64,000 nt of DNA, taken from NCBI GenBank assembly GCA_012519115.1, contig JAAYQW010000082.1:16219-80218 (forward strand), read 5' to 3'. Every line of letters starts with the position of its first letter. Within the stretch, counting starts at the first letter, position 1. The translations under genes were made by a program, and so were the position numbers. Below are positions 48,505 through 58,805 of this stretch, one piece after another. The notes under the pieces are model-generated. The model ran no database searches and was not told the origin of the DNA. It worked only from the letters and a program-made list of their open reading frames with translations. The stretch comes from Spirochaetales bacterium (GTDB lineage: Bacteria > Spirochaetota > Spirochaetia > Sphaerochaetales > Sphaerochaetaceae).

Positions 48505-49287
48505 ATGAAACCATGGCGAATATATGCTCTTGCGATGCTTGGAATCTTGCTTGTATTCAACAGTTCCCTTTTTGCCGGAATCCGCTATGACTCGACGGAG
48601 ATTTCTCTGGGGGGAACGCATACATTCGTAGAAGGAGATCCGGCTTTTATCAAGAGTCTCGGTATCGGCGTACAACCCGCCTTTGCTTTCAAAGCCCATC
48701 CGAATGATTTGTTTTTTGCTTCTTTACGATACTTTTACAACTTCGATCGCTATGCCAATCTGTTCGACACGACCAAGACGGATTATCTTCATACGTTTGC
48801 TCTGAGTTTGGGAATAGAACGGAAGAAAAGATTCGCTTCGATGGCATTGGGTCTCGGAGGTGAAGTAGATTTTCTTCTCAACGCCGCCGGAATCACCGTA
48901 AAGCCAAACATCATCGTTCACATCACCCCAAGAATTCTTCTTCCGATTGGAGATGGCAGCTCCTTGGTTCTGGCGCCGGAGCTTGTCGGTCGATATGTGT
49001 TCGGAAAGGATCCGGCACATGAACTTGAAGGACGTGTATCGGTCGGTTTCCGCTTCAGTTCGAAATCGAAAACCGCCGTTTCTCCGCCCCCTGCGGTCAC
49101 CGCCACATCCGCCCCGCTCATTCCTTCGGTACCAACGGTTCGGAGTGTTGCGGCAATGCTTGAAGAAGAAACACCTCAACCAGTTGTCGTCGAAATGAAA
49201 CAACTTGAAGAGACTGTTCCCACCGTCGATCCGGTAGTTCGAAAAGAACAGATCAGGCGTCTCTGGTGGCTCCTTGGAAGGCCTTAG
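48505..49287 (+). CDS. Secreted/outer-membrane beta-barrel-like protein
   Basis: Signal peptide MKPWRIYALAMLGILLVFNSSLFAG; beta-rich; GAGG before ATG. Confidence 0.6.
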   Translation: MKPWRIYALAMLGILLVFNSSLFAGIRYDSTEISLGGTHTFVEGDPAFIKSLGIGVQPAFAFKAHPNDLFFASLRYFYNFDRYANLFDTTKTDYLHTFALSLGIERKKRFASMALGLGGEVDFLLNAAGITVKPNIIVHITPRILLPIGDGSSLVLAPELVGRYVFGKDPAHELEGRVSVGFRFSSKSKTAVSPPPAVTATSAPLIPSVPTVRSVAAMLEEETPQPVVVEMKQLEETVPTVDPVVRKEQIRRLWWLLGRP

Positions 49288-50345
49288 AAGCCCACCGATC
49301 CTCCTACACTGATAAAGGAACCCTTGCTCATATGGAAGGCAAAGAGGGGAAATCTGCCCCAGTGGTAGGTTGCCATGATTCTTGCTTTCGGACCCTCTTT
49401 TCGCGTGGTCAGTGATTGGGCTATTACAATCTGAAACTCCGTTTCCCAAGGCGCTTCTTTATCATAGATGAATGTATACTTCTCATGCTCGCCATTAATT
49501 ACGTTTCCACTGCCCTGTGGGACAAATTTTCCCATCTCATGAAACGTCATATCGAACGCTACGGTAAAATCCCCTACGCATGGAATGGGAAGACTGATCT
49601 CGGTTCCTGCTTCGATTTCTCGAGCTCGGTATCCGCCGGCGATTGAAGCAGCACTGCTGAAATTGGGCTTCAGTATTCGTCCGGTATCTCCCAACCTGAG
49701 TTCACCATACACGCGAATATTTTCAATGAGGTTGATCGAAAGCGCGAACGTGAGAGGATCCTGTCGAACGTAATCGATCTGTTGGTCATGCAGCAGAGAA
49801 CCGTTCACTGGGTCTTTATGATCAATCTTGGCGATGATTTCATCTCCGACATGACCTGAATGATGTTTCTTTCCAAAGGAAAACGTTAGAACATTTCCCA
49901 GTTTCGCATTCATCCCCAGATAATATGTTCCGTCGAATCCCAGCAGATCCGTCCCCCTATAGGCAAAAAAGAAGGCTCTGAATGCTCCTCGTATATTCGC
50001 TTCGACAGCGAGAGGACCTAGACTGACCCGGGCAAGAGGTACTGAAGAGCCGACCCTCATCTGAATCATATTGGTGCCATCTGTATAATGCTTATTGATT
50101 TCCAGCCCCGTGTATTCGATGCCGCTGTTGCCGTTTGTCACCTTATAAAGATAAGCAGGGCGATCTTCTTCCGATGAGAGATACATATATCCAAGAGTCA
50201 AATCCGTATTGAATGGATCGGCAAGATACGGAAGATGCAGAGGCGTCTGTGGGTTTAATTCAAAAGAAAAGCCACCGGCACTTATTGCTGAGCCGCACAA
50301 CAATACCGCACAACATAAAACGGAAATACGTATCGATTTTCTCAC
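49284..50345 (-). CDS. Outer-membrane-like beta-rich protein, possibly DUF1207-like
   Basis: Signal peptide; KKHHSGHVGDE motif; AAGGAG before GTG 50345. Confidence 0.5.
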   Translation of the reverse strand: MRKSIRISVLCCAVLLCGSAISAGGFSFELNPQTPLHLPYLADPFNTDLTLGYMYLSSEEDRPAYLYKVTNGNSGIEYTGLEINKHYTDGTNMIQMRVGSSVPLARVSLGPLAVEANIRGAFRAFFFAYRGTDLLGFDGTYYLGMNAKLGNVLTFSFGKKHHSGHVGDEIIAKIDHKDPVNGSLLHDQQIDYVRQDPLTFALSINLIENIRVYGELRLGDTGRILKPNFSSAASIAGGYRAREIEAGTEISLPIPCVGDFTVAFDMTFHEMGKFVPQGSGNVINGEHEKYTFIYDKEAPWETEFQIVIAQSLTTRKEGPKARIMATYHWGRFPLFAFHMSKGSFISVGGSVGF

Positions 50346-50567
50346 ACCGACTCCTTGACATGTCAAGCTTGGAAGACAACATGAGACCGGAATACTGGGT
50401 AATTATCAAAGTCCACACCGCCTGAACAAGATAGTATTATGAGTCGCATTATCCCACAGATACGTGTTTGTCGCAACAAGAGACGGAAAATACTACCTCA
50501 AGGTTGCATTTTTCCTGTTGCCGACCGACCGGATTATGTGTAACGATTCAACCCGGTAGTTTTTCAA

Positions 50568-51437
50568 CTATCGCTTCACCCAATATGCTTGAGCGAGCGT
50601 GTTGAAGACGATACAGGCGAACACGATCGCTCCACCTATGATGGTGTTGAGAGATGGAACCTCACTTAAGAAAATCCAGACATAGATGATGCCGATGATC
50701 GTTTCCAGACTGCTGATCAGGGCGCTTTCCGGAGCCGGGATGAACCTCGTCCCGTGTCCGATCGAGAGTTGGGCGAAAGGAATCACGATCGCACCGAGAA
50801 CGAGGAGAGGAAGGAGGTTTTCGAATGGGATGATTACTTGGAACCGCGAGATGATGAGCGCCAATATCATCGCGGTGAATCCTCCGAGAATGCTGATTCC
50901 TTGGCGATTTACTGTCGGGTTTTGGCGTAGATAGGAAAGATTGGTTCCATACAGCAACGGTGACCAGATATTGTAGAGGAAATCTTTCGCTTCGAGAGTT
51001 CCGAGCTGCGTGCTGAACATGTAGATGATTCCCCCACCCGCTCCGAGCGCAGCTAATAAAGTCAACGGGTGCGGTTTTTGTTTGTAAAAAAGATAGGCAT
51101 GGAGCGAAGCGAAGAACGGACCGAGACTGAGCATCACCAAAGCGATCGAAGCGCCGCTGTTGTGCACTCCGATCGCAAACGCGACTCCGCTGATACCCCA
51201 TAGCAGCCCGGGAAAAAGCATCCGTTTATACTGGGTTCTTACAATGGTCACCGCTTCTTTCTTGTTGTTTGCGAGAAAGATGATCGATACGGAAAGAAAG
51301 GTGAACAGCCCTCTCCAGAACGCTGCCCGAAACCCGGCTACATTGCTCATTCGGATGAGCAATGCATCGCTGCTTAAGACCAGAACCCCCATAAAGGTAA
51401 TGAGGATTCCCTTCAGGTACCGAGAATCGTTCTTCAT
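50568..51437 (-). CDS. DMT/EamA-family transporter
   Basis: About ten hydrophobic segments with EamA-like duplication. Confidence 0.85.
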   Translation of the reverse strand: MKNDSRYLKGILITFMGVLVLSSDALLIRMSNVAGFRAAFWRGLFTFLSVSIIFLANNKKEAVTIVRTQYKRMLFPGLLWGISGVAFAIGVHNSGASIALVMLSLGPFFASLHAYLFYKQKPHPLTLLAALGAGGGIIYMFSTQLGTLEAKDFLYNIWSPLLYGTNLSYLRQNPTVNRQGISILGGFTAMILALIISRFQVIIPFENLLPLLVLGAIVIPFAQLSIGHGTRFIPAPESALISSLETIIGIIYVWIFLSEVPSLNTIIGGAIVFACIVFNTLAQAYWVKR

Positions 51438-51438
51438 G

Positions 51439-52428
51439 TCAAATCAGGATGTGCATCTTTTCCTTGATGACCTCAAGGTTCTCATTCCCGATCTTGTTCG
51501 CTTTCTTCGATCCTTCATGGATCAGTTCTTTGACGATATCGATGCTGGCTTCATAGTAAGCTCGTCGTTCGCGCATCGGCTCAAGCATATTGTTCAAAAC
51601 CTCGTTAAGACGTTGCTTGCAGGCGAAACAGGAAAGCGATGCGTTGGTACAGCTTTTTTGGATATCATCCGTCTCTTCGGGGTTGAATACCTGGTGGTAC
51701 TTATAGACGTTGCATACCTCGGGATGACCATTCATATGGGCATGAACCCGGGTAGGATCGGTGACCGCTTTGCGAACGTGCTGCCAGACGACCTCGGAGG
51801 TATCGGAGAGGTAGATGGCGTTGCCCATCGACTTGCCCATCTTCGCATTGCCGTCAAGACCCGACAGCCGTCCTACTTCGCTGAGCTTTGCCCGAGGAAC
51901 GGTGATATTCGTACCGTAGAGCTTGTTGAACTTTCGGATGATCTTTCGAGAAAGCTCGATATGGGGGACTTGGTCCTCACCGACGGGAACGAGATCCGCA
52001 TTGATGAAGGAAATATCGGCGGTCTGGCTTACCGGATACCCCAAGAATCCATAGGAAAGATCTTCGTAGCCATAGTTGGCCGCTTCGGTCTTGATCGTAG
52101 GATTATGCCGGAGCTGATTGACGGAAACGATCATCGAGTAGAAGACGGTCAACTCGGCGATCGAGGTGATTTGGGACTGTTGGACAAACGTGACTTTCTC
52201 AGGATCGAGACCCACGGAGAGGTTATCCATCGTAACATCCAGAATCGATGAGTTGATCAATTCCGGCTCGTCGAAGTGGGTGGTAAGGGCTTGGATATCG
52301 GCAAGAAGAATGAATGTCTCATATTCATCCTGAAGTTCCACCCTGCTCTTCAAGGAGCCGACATAGTGGCCGAGGTGCAGCTTTCCGGTGGTTCGGTCCC
52401 CGGTGAGGATTCGCTTCTGTGGACTCAT
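51439..52428 (-). CDS. trpS: Tryptophanyl-tRNA synthetase
   Basis: LTGDRTTGKLHLGHYVGSLK; GNAKMGKSMGNAIYLSD. Confidence 0.95.
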   Translation of the reverse strand: MSPQKRILTGDRTTGKLHLGHYVGSLKSRVELQDEYETFILLADIQALTTHFDEPELINSSILDVTMDNLSVGLDPEKVTFVQQSQITSIAELTVFYSMIVSVNQLRHNPTIKTEAANYGYEDLSYGFLGYPVSQTADISFINADLVPVGEDQVPHIELSRKIIRKFNKLYGTNITVPRAKLSEVGRLSGLDGNAKMGKSMGNAIYLSDTSEVVWQHVRKAVTDPTRVHAHMNGHPEVCNVYKYHQVFNPEETDDIQKSCTNASLSCFACKQRLNEVLNNMLEPMRERRAYYEASIDIVKELIHEGSKKANKIGNENLEVIKEKMHILI

Positions 52429-52595
52429 TTCTTCTCCCCCTCGTTCTCTTTGGTTGAGGTGGGGATGTTCACCCGAACCATCGTGTGTTTCATAGTACAG
52501 GAAGGGCACACCTCAGGTATTTGGTGTTTATTAAGCGATTGCACCAACTCTACTGTTGCCTTGCATAAGCGGCATGTGTACTCATAAGACGGCAT
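52425..52595 (-). CDS. FmdB-type zinc-ribbon small protein, 56 aa
   Basis: MPSYEYTCRLCKATVELVQSLNKHQIPEVCPSCTMKHTMVRVNIPTSTKENEGEKK; CX2C...CX2C; ATGA overlap with trpS; below ORF-track cutoff. Confidence 0.8.
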   Translation of the reverse strand: MPSYEYTCRLCKATVELVQSLNKHQIPEVCPSCTMKHTMVRVNIPTSTKENEGEKK

Positions 52596-52607
52596 AAGCG
52601 GGCTCCT

Positions 52608-53471
52608 CTATAGCAAACCATCCAAACCAGAAAGGATTTTGAACAGCTCATCTTTTTGCATCGTTATTCCCTTGATCGTCACCAACTGACCGTCAAGGAG
52701 GAACATCTTCATCAATTCAGCGATCACATAGCTTTGCTTTGCTTTCTTCAGGTTCGCGATATAGCCGCTGCGAACCATCTGTGAAAGCGTCTTCGCCTTC
52801 TTTTCGTCACCCATGGTGATGAATGCATTCAGAACATATGTATTCTCTTCGCCTTTCTCGAAAAGAAGAAGAATGGATTCGCTTTGGCGAATCACCTCTT
52901 CACTGATTCCAAGGTTGAGGTCGAAGAACGTCTTGGGATTCTCGGCATAGAGGGCTATGGCGCTCTGCTTCATCCTTTCGGCGATCTCAGGAGGAAGAAT
53001 CTCCTCGTCTCTTTCCATGAACTGCTGATACACGGCAGGATAATCATCGAGAGTGAAAAGAATCTTTCCATTCCTTGGCGAATAGAGTTCAAGGTCGCTT
53101 TCCTTCATTTGGAAGTAGGAAGCATCTTCATGTGCATCTTTTTTCGTTTTTGAAGACCACATGAGTGCGGTATTCATCGCTACCCGCGAGTACGTCGTTT
53201 CCATCACCCCGTAGATTCGGCTTGCCTCCAGGTTTAACGGATACGCCTCATCTCCGGGCTCGATGACGACACTGATTCGTTCGCTTCGATCCGCCAAATC
53301 AGGAAGAACGGTTTGAATGATGCCCGGATCGCCGGTGGTAACAAGAATCGTCTGATGAGTCGGCAGCTCTTCTATCGTGAATGCCGGCCGTTTCCGCACC
53401 GTCGTAGTGGCGCAACCGCCAAGCAGCACCACCACGAAAAGAGTCAGCATCACAACCTTCGTTTTCTTCAT
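52608..53471 (-). CDS. Lipoprotein of unknown function
   Basis: MKKTKVVMLTLFVVVLLGGCATT lipobox; 1 nt after the ileS stop. Confidence 0.7.
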   Translation of the reverse strand: MKKTKVVMLTLFVVVLLGGCATTTVRKRPAFTIEELPTHQTILVTTGDPGIIQTVLPDLADRSERISVVIEPGDEAYPLNLEASRIYGVMETTYSRVAMNTALMWSSKTKKDAHEDASYFQMKESDLELYSPRNGKILFTLDDYPAVYQQFMERDEEILPPEIAERMKQSAIALYAENPKTFFDLNLGISEEVIRQSESILLLFEKGEENTYVLNAFITMGDEKKAKTLSQMVRSGYIANLKKAKQSYVIAELMKMFLLDGQLVTIKGITMQKDELFKILSGLDGLL

Positions 53472-53472
53472 C

Positions 53473-56400
53473 TCACGCCTTCTTGAGCTCCAAGCGAACT
53501 TCGCGTTCCTGCAGCTGGAGAGTCTCACCTCCATGCGGTTCAGCCTTGATTTCGTCCGCCAGAGTTTCATCACTGATGATTGATCCAAACTTCTTGAAGA
53601 CCTCGTGGATTTTCTCATCACCCTCGAAAGCGATCGTGATTCGATCGGTGACTTCAAACCCGCTCTCTTTTCGAAGATTCTGAATCGCTCGAATAAGATC
53701 GCGCATCAATCCTTCATCAAGCAACTCTTCGGTCATCGTGGTATCGAAGCCGACGGTCAACGAACCGTCATTGATCACCTTCACTCCTTCGACCTCGCTT
53801 CGTTGAACGATGATCTCTTCGACACCCAGATCAATCGTACCATCGGAGTATGCAAGAGTGTAGACTCCCCCGTCGAGAATCTTCGCAATCGTCTTGGAAT
53901 CAAGCTCTTGGATCAGCGCGGCCACTTCTTTCATGTCTTTGCCGAGCTTTCCGCCAAGCAGTTTGAAGTTGGCTTTCGCGCTGTAAGTAACGAGCGCCGT
54001 TTCATCCGCTTCGATCGACACGCTCTTCACGTTCAGCTCTTCGGCGATGCTCTCCTGCATCGAAGCGAGCACCTCCCGCTCATGCTCATCACGATCGACG
54101 AGGAAGAGCTTGGATAACGGCTGCCGGATCTTCAAGGAATGACCGGCTCGGAGGGCGCGGCCGAGGGCGATCGCTTTTTGGGTAAGCGCCATCTGTTCTT
54201 CAAGAATGAAGTTTCGCTCCTCCCCTCTATACACAGGATAGTCGCAGAGGTGGATCGACTCGGGCATCTCGCCGGAACGGAGGTTCTGATAGATCTCTTC
54301 AACGGTGAAAGGAACGACCGGAGCGACGACCTTTATGAACGTCATCAGGGCATGATAGAGCGTATCATATGCCTGCTTCTTATCCTCATCATTCTCCCCT
54401 TTCCAGAATCGGCGACGATTACGGCGGATATACCAGTTGTTCAGCTCATCCAGAAACGGGATGAAATAGGAACACGCTTTCTGAATATCATACGCATCGA
54501 ACGCGGCGGTGGCATTTTCCACCAGCCGGGCGGTCGCGCTGACGATCCACTGATCCATCGGATTCTTCAAATCAGCATAATTCGTTTCAGACGGCTCGTA
54601 GGAGTCGATATTCGCATAGGTAACGAAGAATGAGTATGCATTCCAGAGCGGAAGCAGAAGGCCTTTGAGGACATCTTTGACCGCCTCCTCGCTGAACTTC
54701 AAATCTTCAGCTCGAACGACCGCACTGTTCATCAAAGCGAAGCGAAGGGCATCCGCTCCGTACTGATTGATCAGCTCCATCGGATCGGTGTAGTTCCGCT
54801 CGCTTTTGCTCATCTTCTTGCCTTCGGCGTTCAGAACGATTCCGTTGGTGATGTTGTTGTAAAAAGCGGGTTTTTCATACAAACCGGCAGCCAATACGGT
54901 GAGGGTGTAGAACCAGCCGCGGGTCTGGTCCAACCCTTCGCAGATAAAGTCGGCGGGGAAGTGTTTTTCAAAAAATTCCCGGTTTTCAAAGGGATAGTGC
55001 AACTGTGCATACGGCATAGACCCGGATTCAAACCAACAGTCCAGAACATCGGGAATCCTTCGCATCGCCGATTTGCCGTCGGGACTCGGCCAGGTGAGAT
55101 CATCCACGAAGTGTTTGTGCAGATCGGTCACTTTCTGACCGCACTTCGCCTCCAGCTCTTCCAGGCTGCCGATCACTTCGATGTGGTTTCCATCATCGCT
55201 CTTCCACACCGGAATCGGATTGCCCCAGAAACGGTTGCGGCTGATCGACCAGTCGCGTGCTCCTTCAAGCCACTTTCCGAAGCGGCCATACTTAAGGTGT
55301 TCCGGCATCCAGTAGATCTGTTCGTTCGCGGCGAGCATATGAGGTTTGATCTGATCGATATCGACGAACCAGCTGCTCATAGCCCGATAGATCAGCGGCA
55401 TCTTGGTGCGATAGCAGAAGGGATATGGGTGAACGATTGTCTCTTCAAGGAAGAGAAGACCGTGTTCCTTCAAATACTCGATGATGTCGTCATCGCAGTC
55501 CTTGACGAAACGTCCCGCATAGTCGGAGACCTCTTCAGTGAAATTACACTCCATATCGATCGGGCAGATCGTGGGAATCCCGGTTCCTTTCAGCACCTGG
55601 TAGTCATCCTCACCGAAGCCGGGAGCGGTATGAACGATTCCCGACCCGTCTTCTGTCGTGACGTAATCACCCAGGACGGTGACAAACGCCCCGCTCTTTT
55701 CCTTTTCATCGGCGAAATACGGAAAGAGCGGCTGATAGTGCAGCCCCTCATAGAAGGAACCCTTTTGGGCATCTACAACCTCGTACATCCCCTCATCTCT
55801 GTAGTAGTGAGCCAGTCGCTCTTTTCCGAGGATGTAATAGTTGTCGTCCCGTTTATCGAGGATCTTCACATACTCGATATCCGGACCGAATGCGAGGGCG
55901 AGGTTGGAAGGCAGGGTCCATGGCGTCGTCGTCCAAGCGAGGAAATAGGTGTTTTCCTGACCATCCACTTTAAAACGAACGGTAAGAGCGGGATCCCTCA
56001 CATCCTGGTATCCGCCAAGGTTCACCTCGAAGTTCGAAAGCGGACTGGCGAGCTTCGGACTATAGGGAAGAATATTGTACCCTTCGTAGATATACCCTTT
56101 TTCATAGAGCGTCTTGAACACCCACCAGATCGATTCCATATAGGAAAGATCCATCGTCCGATAGCTGTCCGCCCAATCGACCCAACGACCGGTCCGTTTG
56201 ATCGTGGTCTCCCACTCCTTGGTGTAGCGCAGTACGATCGAGCGGCACATCTCATTGAACCTGGCTACGCCAAATTCAACGATCGCCGAATACCCGCTGA
56301 TTCCTTCACTCTTTTCAATCTCATATTCAACCGGAAGGCCGTGACAATCCCATCCGAAGCGGCGATTCACCCGTCTTCCTTTCATCGTCTGATATCGAGG

Positions 56401-56604
56401 AATCGTGTCTTTGATCGTCCCGGGCACAATGTGGCCGAAATGCGGAAGACCGGTGGCAAAAGGAGGTCCATCATAGAAGACATACTCTTTCTCTTCCGGT
56501 CGGTATTCAATCGACTTTTTGAAGATATTCCGCTCTTCCCAAAACTGAAGAACCTCTTCCTCCATCTTTGGAAAATCTATTTTCGGATTAACAGGACGAA
56601 ACAT
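53473..56604 (-). CDS. ileS: Isoleucyl-tRNA synthetase
   Basis: DGPPFATGLPHFGHIVPGTIKD; KKMSKSERNYTDP. Confidence 0.97.
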   Translation of the reverse strand: MFRPVNPKIDFPKMEEEVLQFWEERNIFKKSIEYRPEEKEYVFYDGPPFATGLPHFGHIVPGTIKDTIPRYQTMKGRRVNRRFGWDCHGLPVEYEIEKSEGISGYSAIVEFGVARFNEMCRSIVLRYTKEWETTIKRTGRWVDWADSYRTMDLSYMESIWWVFKTLYEKGYIYEGYNILPYSPKLASPLSNFEVNLGGYQDVRDPALTVRFKVDGQENTYFLAWTTTPWTLPSNLALAFGPDIEYVKILDKRDDNYYILGKERLAHYYRDEGMYEVVDAQKGSFYEGLHYQPLFPYFADEKEKSGAFVTVLGDYVTTEDGSGIVHTAPGFGEDDYQVLKGTGIPTICPIDMECNFTEEVSDYAGRFVKDCDDDIIEYLKEHGLLFLEETIVHPYPFCYRTKMPLIYRAMSSWFVDIDQIKPHMLAANEQIYWMPEHLKYGRFGKWLEGARDWSISRNRFWGNPIPVWKSDDGNHIEVIGSLEELEAKCGQKVTDLHKHFVDDLTWPSPDGKSAMRRIPDVLDCWFESGSMPYAQLHYPFENREFFEKHFPADFICEGLDQTRGWFYTLTVLAAGLYEKPAFYNNITNGIVLNAEGKKMSKSERNYTDPMELINQYGADALRFALMNSAVVRAEDLKFSEEAVKDVLKGLLLPLWNAYSFFVTYANIDSYEPSETNYADLKNPMDQWIVSATARLVENATAAFDAYDIQKACSYFIPFLDELNNWYIRRNRRRFWKGENDEDKKQAYDTLYHALMTFIKVVAPVVPFTVEEIYQNLRSGEMPESIHLCDYPVYRGEERNFILEEQMALTQKAIALGRALRAGHSLKIRQPLSKLFLVDRDEHEREVLASMQESIAEELNVKSVSIEADETALVTYSAKANFKLLGGKLGKDMKEVAALIQELDSKTIAKILDGGVYTLAYSDGTIDLGVEEIIVQRSEVEGVKVINDGSLTVGFDTTMTEELLDEGLMRDLIRAIQNLRKESGFEVTDRITIAFEGDEKIHEVFKKFGSIISDETLADEIKAEPHGGETLQLQEREVRLELKKA

Positions 56605-56700
56605 ATTTGCTCCTCGCCTCGGTCGGGCTTTGTGTATCAGTGTCATTCTATTCATTCATCATGAAAATGACAACCGTGATGAACCGTTGACCTCATCCTC

Positions 56701-58083
56701 ATGAGCGAGTACTGTCATGATATGCGAACCTTTCCGATAACGGGCAGAATCAAACGCTTTGCATCTGTCTTTCACGACAGCGGCTTTTCTCTTTTCATCG
56801 TCGGCGGTGCGGTTCGTGACTTTCTCCTGGGTTTGCGGAACTCTGATTTGGACTTCACCACCGATGCATGCCCCAACGATGTCATCGCTCTCTTTCGAAC
56901 CGTCATTCCTACGGGAATCGCCCATGGGACCGTCACCGTCATCTTTGAGGGAGAGCACTACGAGGTGACCACGTTCCGAAGCGAAGGGGAATACAAGGAT
57001 GGACGAAGACCCTCCTCCGTTACCTTCATTCCATCCTTGGAAGAGGATCTCAAGCGCCGTGATTTCACGATCAACGCATTCGCCGCTTCGGCGATCAGCG
57101 GAAAGATCATCGACAATCATAACGGTGAACAAGACCTTGAAGATAGGATCATCCGAGCGATCGGAGATCCCTACGAACGCTTTGATGAAGATGCCCTCAG
57201 GATCATGAGAGCTGCCCGAATCAGCGGAAAACTCAATTTTAAGATCGAAGAGCAGACCTTCAATGCGATGAAAGCATTGAAAGAACATCTCGGACACGTT
57301 TCCGTCGAGCGTATCTACGATGAACTCGTGCAATTGGTGAAGAGCGATCACCCCAGAAAAGGGTTGGAGTACCTTCACGAAAGTTCCACCCTTGCGGTCA
57401 TCCTTCCTGAGCTTGCCCAAGGTGATGGAGTCCTGCAAAAAGGGTTCCACCATGAGGATGTCCTCCAGCACTCCTTCACCACATGCCAAAAAGCGGCTGA
57501 TATCGGTTCATCCGTCTATGTTCGCCTCGCAGCTCTTTTCCATGATATCGGCAAAATTTCCACCCAAGAACCGAATGGGGACCGCTTCTCTTTTCATAAC
57601 CACGAGATCGTGGGTGAACACCTCACGAAAACGATCCTCAGACGTCTGAAGGCTTCCAATGAGGAGATCAGCACCGTCTCTCATCTGGTTCGGCACCATA
57701 TGTTCTCATACACTCCGGAGATGACGGACAGCGCAGTTCGCCGCTTCATCGTTCGTGTCGGAGTCGAGCACATCAAAGATCTCTTCAAGCTGAGGATCGC
57801 CGATCAATTGGCGATCGGCGATCGGGCGGATACCGCCCTCCTCGATGAGTTTTCCAAGCGGATCAGCAGTGTCATCACATCAGACGATGCCCTCTCGATC
57901 AAAGATCTTGCAATCGGAGGAAACGACTTGATGGATTTAGGAATTCCTAAAGGCAAACGAATAGGACAAACGCTTCAGTATCTACTGGAGGCGGTCTTGG
58001 ACGATCCCGGTCAGAACACGAAGGAACAGCTCATGAAAATCGCTCTGGCCTATCAGGAGCTTTGCGGGTTCACCAGCGACTGA
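56701..58083 (+). CDS. cca: CCA tRNA nucleotidyltransferase/poly(A) polymerase family with HD domain
   Basis: FIVGGAVRDFLLGLRNSDLDFTTDA; RRDFTINAFA; LFHDIGK. Confidence 0.92.
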   Translation: MSEYCHDMRTFPITGRIKRFASVFHDSGFSLFIVGGAVRDFLLGLRNSDLDFTTDACPNDVIALFRTVIPTGIAHGTVTVIFEGEHYEVTTFRSEGEYKDGRRPSSVTFIPSLEEDLKRRDFTINAFAASAISGKIIDNHNGEQDLEDRIIRAIGDPYERFDEDALRIMRAARISGKLNFKIEEQTFNAMKALKEHLGHVSVERIYDELVQLVKSDHPRKGLEYLHESSTLAVILPELAQGDGVLQKGFHHEDVLQHSFTTCQKAADIGSSVYVRLAALFHDIGKISTQEPNGDRFSFHNHEIVGEHLTKTILRRLKASNEEISTVSHLVRHHMFSYTPEMTDSAVRRFIVRVGVEHIKDLFKLRIADQLAIGDRADTALLDEFSKRISSVITSDDALSIKDLAIGGNDLMDLGIPKGKRIGQTLQYLLEAVLDDPGQNTKEQLMKIALAYQELCGFTSD

Positions 58084-58799
58084 TACGCAATCTTGGCCAC
58101 CGCCTGTTCAGCGGCTTTCTTGCTTCGGCCATGAGCGGGACCGAAGATCTGCCCGTTCACATCCACTTCGACATAAAACGTGAAATTATGATCAGGTCCG
58201 GTTTTAGACACCAGCGTATAGGTAGGTACGATTCGCCACTTCTTCTGCATATATTCTTGGAGAGTGGTTTTGTAGTCGCGATGATAATCATCTTCGACGA
58301 CTGCAGTGATCCGTTCGCCGAGGGTCCGATTGACGAACGCCTTCGCCGCAGGAAAGCCGTTGTGCATATAGCATGCTCCGAAGAGCGCTTCCGTGCAATC
58401 CGCCAAGAGCGCTTTCTTCCGTCGGCCTCCGGTCTGTTCCTCCCCCTTTCCAAGGAGAAGATGCTGAGCGACGTTCAGCTTCTTGGCGGCGAGAGCGAGG
58501 CTGTCCTCGCTGACAACGATCGATTTGATCTTGGAAAGCTCCCCCTCTTCTTTATCGGGGTATAGTTCCAGCAGCAGATCGGCAACCGCCAGGCCGAGAA
58601 TCGAATCTCCGAGAAATTCCAGGCGTTCATTGTTCCGAGTCCGGTCACCTGTCTCATTGGCGTAGGAACGGTGGGTGAACGCAAGATCGAGGAGCTCGAG
58701 ATCGTCGACTCCGATTCCGCTTGCTTCATTAAATGCAAGAAGCTCCCGTTCTCGCTCCAGGGCAAGAGAGGGAGCCTCCTTGGTACGTATATCGCCCAT
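58053..58799 (-). CDS. rnc: Ribonuclease III
   Basis: NNERLEFLGDSILGLAVADLL; LLADCTEALFGACY; C-terminal dsRBD. Confidence 0.96.
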   Translation of the reverse strand: MGDIRTKEAPSLALERERELLAFNEASGIGVDDLELLDLAFTHRSYANETGDRTRNNERLEFLGDSILGLAVADLLLELYPDKEEGELSKIKSIVVSEDSLALAAKKLNVAQHLLLGKGEEQTGGRRKKALLADCTEALFGACYMHNGFPAAKAFVNRTLGERITAVVEDDYHRDYKTTLQEYMQKKWRIVPTYTLVSKTGPDHNFTFYVEVDVNGQIFGPAHGRSKKAAEQAVAKIAYQSLVNPQSS

Positions 58800-58805
58800 G
58801 GAATC

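Noticed and set aside
54961-56664. 567-aa plus-strand ORF
   Set aside because: Exactly antisense to ileS, whose motifs are unambiguous; a product of codon bias on the opposite strand.
56605-56700. T-box or other leader upstream of ileS
   Set aside because: The gap to the divergent cca gene is about 96 bp, too short for a T-box, and no T-box sequence was seen.
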